Shown one piece after another: positions 58,822 through 64,000 of a stretch of 64,000 bases of DNA (position 1 is its first letter; every line of letters starts with the position of its first letter). The notes beneath the pieces are model-generated. The model did not search any database. It worked only from the letters and a program-made list of their open reading frames with translations, and was not told the origin of the DNA. The translations under genes and the position numbers were made by a program. The stretch is taken from the NCBI RefSeq assembly GCF_028657195.3, contig NZ_JANCPR020000021.1:1-64000 (forward strand), read 5' to 3'. Origin of the DNA: Streptomyces iconiensis. GTDB lineage: Bacteria; Actinomycetota; Actinomycetes; Streptomycetales; Streptomycetaceae.

Positions 58822-60132
58822 GTGAAGTCCGGCAGACGGTTATGGGCACGTCCCAGCGGGACCGTACTCGTCGTTCTGGCGCTTGGCATGGCGACGGCCG
58901 TCGCCGGCTGCACAGAGGAGGGCGGTGCCTCGGCCTCAGACGGCGGCGTGCGCCTGTGGAAGAAGCATGTCGCCGTCGACGCCCGCGACACCGACCTCTG
59001 GGTGACCGAACGGCACGTGATGCTACGAGCCGGGGACGGACGGCTGGAGGGGCGGGACCCGCGGACCGGAACGCGGAAGTGGTCGCTGAAGCCGCCGGAG
59101 GGGATGGGCCTGCTGTGCGCGGTGGCGCCGCCGAACGAGGAAGGCATCGCAGCCGCCGCCTACGGGCAGCAGGAGAGCAGCGGCACCTGTCCGCGGCTCG
59201 CCGCCGTTGATACCAGGACCGGTGAGCGACTGTGGGAGAAGAGGCTCCCGGGCAAGGAGTCAACCTACGTACGCCCGTCGCTGACCGTCGGTGACAAGGC
59301 CATCGGCGTCGCCCCCCATTCCGGCCCAGCGCTGCGTGTGTCCCTTCGCAGCGGTGACGTCGTGTCCCGCCACCATGAGGGATGCCCGGCTTGCCCCAGC
59401 ACCACGGCTGCCATCGACCGGCGGCTGGTGACCCTCAGCGCGCAAAACATCCGTGGCAGGCAGCAGCTGACCGCGTACGACGTGGACTCGGGCCGCAGGG
59501 TCTGGCGGCGCGAGGAGAGGTTCACCGTCCCCGCGGTCTTCGCCGACACCCTGTCCGGCCGCCCCCTGATCACCTCGCTGATGCACTCGGCGATCAGCGA
59601 ATTGCGGACGTACGACGACCACGGAAAGCTGCTCCACGAAGTCGGCGGAACCAACGAGGACTTCTCTCTGGTCCCCTACGCGGACGGTGCCCCGGTAGGC
59701 AAACGCCGTCTGGTCGTGCAGCACGACGACTGGGCCGGGTCCGGCAGGGATCTGCTCGTGGGTGACCTTCACGCCTACGAGCCCCGTACGGGAAAGCGGT
59801 TGTGGCGGCTGAGGAACAACGGCTCGCGACAATTCGATCCCTCCGGCATCGCGGGCGACCGGCTCTACGGCGTCGTCACGGAACGCAAGAAACGCGGGAC
59901 GGGCAAGTCCCGCCAGGAGCGCTGGTTCGCCGTGGCCGACCTCGACTCGGGACGCGTCACCAAGAAGGGGGCCGTCCCTTCCATCGACAACGGCTCCGGA
60001 AACCGCGACATGTCGGTCACCGCGCTGAGGAACGACGACGAACGCATGTACCTGGTCCAGGAGTCAGGGCGGAGCGAGTACTACCTGACGGCGTACCCGC
60101 TGCCGGACCAGAGCGCTCGCGGGGCCCGGTGA
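58822..60132 (+). CDS. PQQ-like beta-propeller lipoprotein
   Basis: A 436-residue lipoprotein. Arg-rich start, hydrophobic core and lipobox AVAGC with the modified Cys at residue 30. The mature part is a repeated WD-like/PQQ propeller: GRLEGRDPRTGTRKWSL, AAVDTRTGERLWEKRLP, TAYDVDSGRRVWRRE and YEPRTGKRLWRLR. Each pattern ends a blade with a Trp. It should sit on the outer face of the membrane as a scaffold or ligand-binding protein, similar to BamB-like domains. GTG 58822 has a good ribosome site. No partner gene is adjacent. Confidence 0.85.
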   Translation: MKSGRRLWARPSGTVLVVLALGMATAVAGCTEEGGASASDGGVRLWKKHVAVDARDTDLWVTERHVMLRAGDGRLEGRDPRTGTRKWSLKPPEGMGLLCAVAPPNEEGIAAAAYGQQESSGTCPRLAAVDTRTGERLWEKRLPGKESTYVRPSLTVGDKAIGVAPHSGPALRVSLRSGDVVSRHHEGCPACPSTTAAIDRRLVTLSAQNIRGRQQLTAYDVDSGRRVWRREERFTVPAVFADTLSGRPLITSLMHSAISELRTYDDHGKLLHEVGGTNEDFSLVPYADGAPVGKRRLVVQHDDWAGSGRDLLVGDLHAYEPRTGKRLWRLRNNGSRQFDPSGIAGDRLYGVVTERKKRGTGKSRQERWFAVADLDSGRVTKKGAVPSIDNGSGNRDMSVTALRNDDERMYLVQESGRSEYYLTAYPLPDQSARGAR

Positions 60133-60252
60133 GCGGGCGGGGGACCACGTGGGGCTTCGCCTCTTTCCCCGTCGGCCTCGTCGGCCGGGCGCCTGGGGCG
60201 CTGCCCCGATAGCCCTCGCCTTGAGGGGACTCTGCCCACCTCCAGGTCTCCT

Positions 60253-60267
60253 TCCCCGCGAAGGGGA
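60253..60267 (+). terminator. Weak hairpin between convergent genes
   Basis: TCCCC-GCGAA-GGGGA forms a short stem between the lipoprotein stop and the MarR gene. It is the only stem seen in this 246-base gap, which otherwise holds nothing recognisable. Confidence 0.3.
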
Positions 60268-60378
60268 CCAGACTTCCAAGCGCCAGGCCGAGGGGGCGCT
60301 TTCGAGCCTCTCCTGGGAGCACTGTTCTGAGGGCCCTGTCCTCGGGCGCTGTCCTGACGAGGCACCCCCGTTTCTTGG

Positions 60379-60804
60379 TCACTGGCCGGTGATGCGGGTG
60401 GTGAGGCGGGTCAACAGGGTTACGCAGTCGCGCAGTTGTCGCCGTTCGTCGGGATTGAGCGCGTCGTGGATCGCGGTGTTCAGCCATGTGGCGCGCTGGC
60501 TGCGCTCCTGCTGGAGGCGGGCGCGTCCGGTGTCGGTGAGGTGCAGGACGAGCTTGCGACCGTCACTGGGATGAGGTGCGGCGCGCACCCAGCCGCTGTC
60601 GATGAGCTCCTTGACGGACTTGGCCGCGGACTGGTGGGTCACTCCGCGTCGGTGCGCGAGTTCGGCCGTCGTCTGCGGGCCGCTCCGGTCGAGGTGGCCG
60701 AGGACGGCGGCCTCTCCGGGCGGCATGGTGTCGGCGGTCCGCACGGCGCGGACCAGTTCACCGATCGCTTCTCGCAGGTCTTCAGCCAGTGCCTCGTCGT
60801 CCAT
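60379..60804 (-). CDS. MarR-family regulator
   Basis: This 141-residue winged-helix regulator has PPGEAAVLGHLDRSGPQTTAELAHRRGVTHQSAAKSVKELIDSGWV and the wing APHPSDGRKLVLHLTDTG, typical for MarR. It is divergent from a metallo-hydrolase with a perfect palindrome between the starts. It should repress both genes and release DNA on binding a ligand, perhaps the hydrolase substrate. Confidence 0.92.
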   Translation of the reverse strand: MDDEALAEDLREAIGELVRAVRTADTMPPGEAAVLGHLDRSGPQTTAELAHRRGVTHQSAAKSVKELIDSGWVRAAPHPSDGRKLVLHLTDTGRARLQQERSQRATWLNTAIHDALNPDERRQLRDCVTLLTRLTTRITGQ

Positions 60805-60820
60805 GGCCCCATCCTAGCTG

Positions 60821-60845
60821 AGCTGTACAATTAATTTGTACAGCT
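60821..60845 (+). promoter_or_regulatory. MarR operator: perfect 10-bp inverted repeat
   Basis: AGCTGTACAA (60821-60830) and TTGTACAGCT (60836-60845) are perfect complements around TTAAT. It starts 17 bases from the MarR start. A -10-like TATAGT follows at 60852, so binding would block the hydrolase promoter. Confidence 0.8.
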
Positions 60846-60881
60846 TGGTTGTATAGTTATGGCACTGCCAAGGAGGTCCAC

Positions 60882-61538
60882 ATGCATCTCACCAAGTTCG
60901 GCCACGCCTGCGTCCGTATCGAGAAGAACGGCCGCCGCCTGGTCGTCGACCCCGGGGGCCTGACCGGCCCGGAAGCACTCGACGGTGCCGACGCCGTCCT
61001 GGTCACCCATGAACACTTCGACCACTTCTCCGAGGAGGCGCTCCGCAGGGCCGCTCGGGACAATCCCGCCCTGCGGATCTGGACCAACACCGCCGTCGCC
61101 AGGCGGCTGGACGGCCTCGGCGGGAGGGTCACCGCCGTCGGAGAGGGAGCGGCGTTCACGGCTGCCGGCTTCGACGTGGGAGTGCTCGGCACATGGCATG
61201 CGGTCATCCACCCGGACATCCCGCGCGTCGGCAACATCGGCTTCCTCATCGACGGCGCACTCTTCCACCCCGGAGACGCCCTCACCGTGCCGGACGTTGC
61301 CGTCGACACCCTGCTGCTGCCGGTCCACGGCCCCTGGTCCACCACTGGGCAGCTGATCGACTACGTACGCGAGGTGGGCCCCCGCCAGGTCTGCGCCATC
61401 CATGACGGCGCCCTCAACGACGTCGGTGCCACCATGGTCGGCGGCCTTCTGGGCGACAACGGCCCCGGAATCGGCGCCCGCTACCACCACCTGCCCGCCG
61501 GCGCGTCCGTCGCGATGGGCGCCGAGCCGGTCGAGTGA
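60882..61538 (+). CDS. MBL-fold metal-dependent hydrolase
   Basis: This 218-residue metallo-beta-lactamase-fold protein has the metal motif THEHFDHF at residues 42-49, an N-terminal MHLTKFGHACVRIEKNGRRL strand and later GTWHAVIHPDIP, FHPGDALT and VHGPW. It resembles the UlaG/RomA-like group without the lactonase insertion. AAGGAGG precedes ATG 60882. The substrate is unknown; MarR control suggests a detoxifying or ligand-cleaving role. Confidence 0.88.
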   Translation: MHLTKFGHACVRIEKNGRRLVVDPGGLTGPEALDGADAVLVTHEHFDHFSEEALRRAARDNPALRIWTNTAVARRLDGLGGRVTAVGEGAAFTAAGFDVGVLGTWHAVIHPDIPRVGNIGFLIDGALFHPGDALTVPDVAVDTLLLPVHGPWSTTGQLIDYVREVGPRQVCAIHDGALNDVGATMVGGLLGDNGPGIGARYHHLPAGASVAMGAEPVE

Positions 61539-61816
61539 CCGTCCGCGACCGTCGATGATCGGCCCCGTAGCGCGAGCGGCCGGGCGGGACGGAGCGGGCC
61601 TGTCCCTGTCAGCGTGGACTCCACCACGGTCCGGGCTCGCTGTGACGCTGTCGGGGGAAAGGGGCCCGGCAAGGAGGATGCCGTGAAGCTGGCCCCGTCG
61701 AGCGCCGGCTGCATCCGGCTCTCCGGGCTGACCTGAGCGGGACCGCTCCCGTTGGTCACGTGGTTGGACATGCGACGGAGGGACATGCAAGATCCCTGAT
61801 CAACAGGGGCCTGAGC

Positions 61817-61850
61817 TGGTGTCCGAGGAGGGCTTGAACCCGGCACGGGG
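61817..61850 (-). other. Fragment resembling the 3' end of tRNA-Leu; possible attachment-site relic
   Basis: On the minus strand the bases read GGGTTCAAGCCC then TCCTCGGACACCA. From memory this closely follows the T-loop, acceptor stem and CCA of Streptomyces tRNA-Leu, with a few mismatches. The T-stem does not pair well and the rest of a tRNA is absent. Such 3' ends are duplicated when integrative elements insert into tRNA genes, so this may be one border of the island to the right. Confidence 0.45.
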
Positions 61851-61941
61851 TCGGCCACGGCCTGCAAAAACCGGCAAAATTCCCTCGTGCGGGTTAATGC
61901 CGGTGCTGTTTCGATCCAGCGGAGCCCTTCTCGATCTGGTT

Positions 61942-61963
61942 CCGTGCCCACGAGTGGGCACGG
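61942..61963 (-). terminator. Perfect 10-bp hairpin downstream of the methyltransferase-like gene
   Basis: CCGTGCCCAC and GTGGGCACGG flank a two-base centre. It lies 131 bases after the methyltransferase-like stop on the minus strand. It could be a terminator or, because of its tight symmetry, a protein site. Confidence 0.5.
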
Positions 61964-62093
61964 GGCATTGATAGTGCGTACAAACTATGCGGAGACTCGT
62001 CTCGATCTCGCTTGGTCGACGCTGCAGGGGGAGAGCCCTCACCCATGGTCACCGGCCCGCTCGCCATACCAGCAAGATCTCCTCTGGCTGCCG

Positions 62094-63194
62094 TCACTCA
62101 TCCAGGTTGAGCGCGGTTCGAATGGCGAGTCCCAGGGCATGCCCGACGGGCGGAGGGGAGGCGTGCCCCACCTGCCTGTAGCGGGCTGTCTTACGGCCCG
62201 CGAATTCCCAGTCAATCGGAAAGCCTTGAAGACGTGCTGCCTGCCCGACAGTCAACGGGACGAGGCCCTTGGCGCCGAGCGTGGGGTCCAAGCGGAAATC
62301 CGGGCCGGGCACTAGATCGGCGACTGTTCCGCCGTTCACTCCCATCCGAGCCCAGGTGCGTTTCGACCCCGTCGGCCCCAGGTCCGCGCCGCCGCGATTC
62401 CACGATCCTCCGACCAAAGTGGGGGCGACCCGGTCGGCTTGCGCGGTCCATGCAGCCGCCTGAGGCCAGCCGCGGGCGGCCATGGAGGCACCGAGCGCCG
62501 CTCCCACGGTTACCGGTTGTACAGCGTTGGGCGCAGGGGCGGCGAAACCATCCAGGTGGTCGCCCTTGAAAGCAACGAGAATTCCCTGTTTGCGGTCTTG
62601 CGGAACGTCAAAGTCCATCGCGTTGAGCACAAGCCAACGATGCCGATAGCCAAGGTGTTCAAGCTCTCTCGCGATGTACGTGCGTATAGGCTCATAGGCA
62701 GGCTTTGACACGAGATCGGGGACGTTTTCGACGAGCAGGGCTCTCGGTTGCACGGCGTGCATCAGCATGATCGTGGCCTGGAGTAGGCGGATCTCCTCGT
62801 CGCTGTCCTTCCGCGTGACCGTGGCGGTCGCCTTGACGCGTGGGAGGCCAGCCGCCAACAGGTCCACGTCGTAGGCCTCGTGATGGTCGACGGGGTCGAA
62901 GTCCAGCAGGTCGGCTTCGAGCACGTTCCATCCAGGACGGTTCAAGCGCAGGGTCTCGCACGCTACCGAGCGGTTGTCCAGGAGCAGGACGGGGTCGAAT
63001 CCGGCCTGTTCAAGTCCGAGGGCGAGGCCGCCGGCGCCGGCACACACGATGAGGGAGCTGAATCGTTCGGGCAGGAGATCCTCCATATCGCCATCTGGGG
63101 TCGTCGAGCAGTGCCGATCAAGGGAGAGACTGGGTGCTTCTGTCCACGTATCGGGAAGCTCCGTCGGGCCTCGATCTTGTCGCTTCTCATTCAT
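62094..63194 (-). CDS. C5-cytosine methyltransferase-like protein lacking the catalytic Cys
   Basis: A 366-residue protein of the DNA cytosine-C5 methyltransferase fold. Motif I is VCAGAGGLALGLEQAGF (about residues 50-66), motif VI ENV is in LLVENVPDLV (about 153-162), motif VIII reads QDRKQGILVAF, and motif X is like RYRQVGHASPPPVGHALG. The catalytic loop, normally GxPCQ, reads AAGLPRVKA (about 114-122): Arg replaces Cys. It should not methylate by the usual covalent route. ATG 63194 is the most plausible start, without a clear ribosome site; ATG 63086 is an alternative. It follows the partial gene at the right edge on the same strand. Confidence 0.75.
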   Translation of the reverse strand: MNEKRQDRGPTELPDTWTEAPSLSLDRHCSTTPDGDMEDLLPERFSSLIVCAGAGGLALGLEQAGFDPVLLLDNRSVACETLRLNRPGWNVLEADLLDFDPVDHHEAYDVDLLAAGLPRVKATATVTRKDSDEEIRLLQATIMLMHAVQPRALLVENVPDLVSKPAYEPIRTYIARELEHLGYRHRWLVLNAMDFDVPQDRKQGILVAFKGDHLDGFAAPAPNAVQPVTVGAALGASMAARGWPQAAAWTAQADRVAPTLVGGSWNRGGADLGPTGSKRTWARMGVNGGTVADLVPGPDFRLDPTLGAKGLVPLTVGQAARLQGFPIDWEFAGRKTARYRQVGHASPPPVGHALGLAIRTALNLDE

Positions 63195-63420
63195 GGTGAT
63201 CCAGGTGGTTGTCCACGAGTGCGGCGTGCCCAGAGGCAGCAGCACCGATGATATGTACAGGTTCTGGTGGGATAGGTGCCGATGGTCCCGTTTCATTACG
63301 AATGTCACAGCTACCCGAGCGTGCATGAGGCCGCAGAGGAGCCGTGGCACTCGAACCGGGCTGGAGCCGCGTCGAGCGCTGCACGCAGCGGGTCTCCGTT
63401 TTCGCGTACACAGCCGCCGC

Positions 63421-64000
63421 TCAGTCGCCACTCTGCACGGGCCGACTGCCGCGGACCGGTGCTTCGTCGAACAGTTCGCGGAACTGCTCGGCGAGGATCT
63501 CCACGGACTCCTTCGGGGTTCGTTCCTCGTCGGGGCCGCCCGGGAGGATGCGCCTGTTGACGGGCATGGCGTCCTCGGCTCCGTCGCTCCACGCGCGGAT
63601 GTCGGTCGGGTTCCGGTCGACGTCCGGAGCGAGCGCATCGAGGAACAGGGTCGAAGCAGCTGCGTTGACGGCAGCGGCCAAAGCATTGGTCTCCCTGCCG
63701 GTTCGGACCGTCCCATCGGTGAGGAGCCGAACGACAGCTTGGGCAGTCGGCCGATGGTCCATGACCTCCAGACGGATGGCGAAGTTCAGGATGTCCTGGA
63801 TTCCGCAGGCCGTGACGACCGGGGTGTAGTCCGGGCCGTCTCGGAAGAGTTCGGCGGTCCACCACAGACGTGCGAACGCCTGCTTGTAGTGCGGGCCCTT
63901 GAATCGCTCGGCCGGGACGGGAGCGGTGGGCTCCGCGGGACGCTCGCCTGAGGGGTTGTGCCGCCAGTGCACGTAGTCCGGGGCGACGCCGAGGGCCAGG
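63421..64000 (-). CDS. Partial protein, DUF6339-like; 5' end beyond the window
   Basis: The frame is open to the right edge, so the N-terminus is missing; at least 193 residues are inside. Visible segments are HYKQAFARLWWTAELFRDG, GIQDILNFAIRLEVMDHRP, ETNALAAAVNAAASTLFLDA and PKESVEILAEQFRELFDE. It is soluble and helical. From memory it resembles the DUF6339 group found beside C5-methyltransferase-like genes in Streptomyces, but this is unverified. A 226-base gap with no recognised gene separates it from the methyltransferase-like gene. Function is unknown; the setting suggests a defence module. Confidence 0.6.
   Translation of the reverse strand, partial: LALGVAPDYVHWRHNPSGERPAEPTAPVPAERFKGPHYKQAFARLWWTAELFRDGPDYTPVVTACGIQDILNFAIRLEVMDHRPTAQAVVRLLTDGTVRTGRETNALAAAVNAAASTLFLDALAPDVDRNPTDIRAWSDGAEDAMPVNRRILPGGPDEERTPKESVEILAEQFRELFDEAPVRGSRPVQSGD

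Larger units (their letters stand above)
61539..62093. other. 555-bp intergenic region at the edge of a possible island
   Basis: No gene is supported. It contains the tRNA-Leu-like 3' fragment (61817-61850) and a perfect hairpin (61942-61963). Base composition becomes visibly less GC-rich from about 61.86 kb on. Confidence 0.5.

Noticed and set aside
61817..61905. Complete tRNA-Leu gene
   Set aside because: Only the last 34 bases resemble a tRNA; the anticodon arm, D arm and pairing acceptor strand are missing.
61481..61951. 156-codon minus-strand ORF after the MBL hydrolase
   Set aside because: It overlaps the tRNA-like fragment and hairpin; its composition is Pro/Ser/Thr-rich with no domain.

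Overview
The window reads as chromosomal DNA of a Streptomyces-type actinomycete. It is very GC-rich, third codon positions are almost all G or C, GTG and TTG starts are frequent, Shine-Dalgarno sites are GGAGG-like, and many genes overlap by the four bases ATGA or GTGA. No rRNA gene, complete tRNA gene, CRISPR array or intact insertion sequence was seen. All family names are from motif recognition by eye; no database search was run.

Left part (1-17 kb). An eight-gene, translationally coupled operon (201-8469) has the composition of an ebo (EboA-F) cluster: inositol-phosphate synthase family protein, UbiA prenyltransferase, TIM-barrel protein, EboA, TatD-like EboB, EboE, alkaline-phosphatase-superfamily EboF and a Tat-exported TIM-barrel protein. 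The inositol-phosphate synthase stands where most ebo clusters have a dehydroquinate-synthase-like EboD. An aldehyde dehydrogenase follows. Next come a divergent XRE/MmyB regulator controlling an MFS exporter plus a short-chain dehydrogenase, an APC-family permease and a secreted trypsin-like protease.

Middle (17-39 kb). This is an accessory region of tailoring-type genes: a two-subunit PEP/pyruvate-dikinase-like phosphotransferase, an operon of nucleotidyltransferase, UDP-galactopyranose-mutase-like flavoprotein, glycosyltransferase and 2H phosphoesterase, an atypical P450, four methyltransferases, a GT25-like protein, a heterodimeric ABC exporter and a sugar epimerase. It ends with a decayed graspetide (ATP-grasp RiPP) locus at 38.0-39.0 kb.

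Right part (39-64 kb). A nitrogen-salvage group holds an amidohydrolase, a TetR regulator with a long repetitive tail, an NCS1 permease, agmatine deiminase and a non-canonical urease without accessory genes. It is followed by a compact lasso-peptide cluster (48.9-51.9 kb) with precursor, cyclase, recognition element and peptidase. Then come a fragment resembling nitrate reductase NarG, a P450/TetR/ferredoxin/P450 group, an SRPBCC protein, a GlcP-like sugar transporter, a PQQ-propeller lipoprotein and a divergent MarR/metallo-hydrolase pair with a perfect operator. From about 61.8 kb a tRNA-Leu-like 3' end precedes a C5-methyltransferase-like protein lacking the catalytic Cys and a partial gene at the edge. 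This looks like the start of a mobile defence-type island. Short tandem repeats at gene edges and inside loops recur throughout the window.
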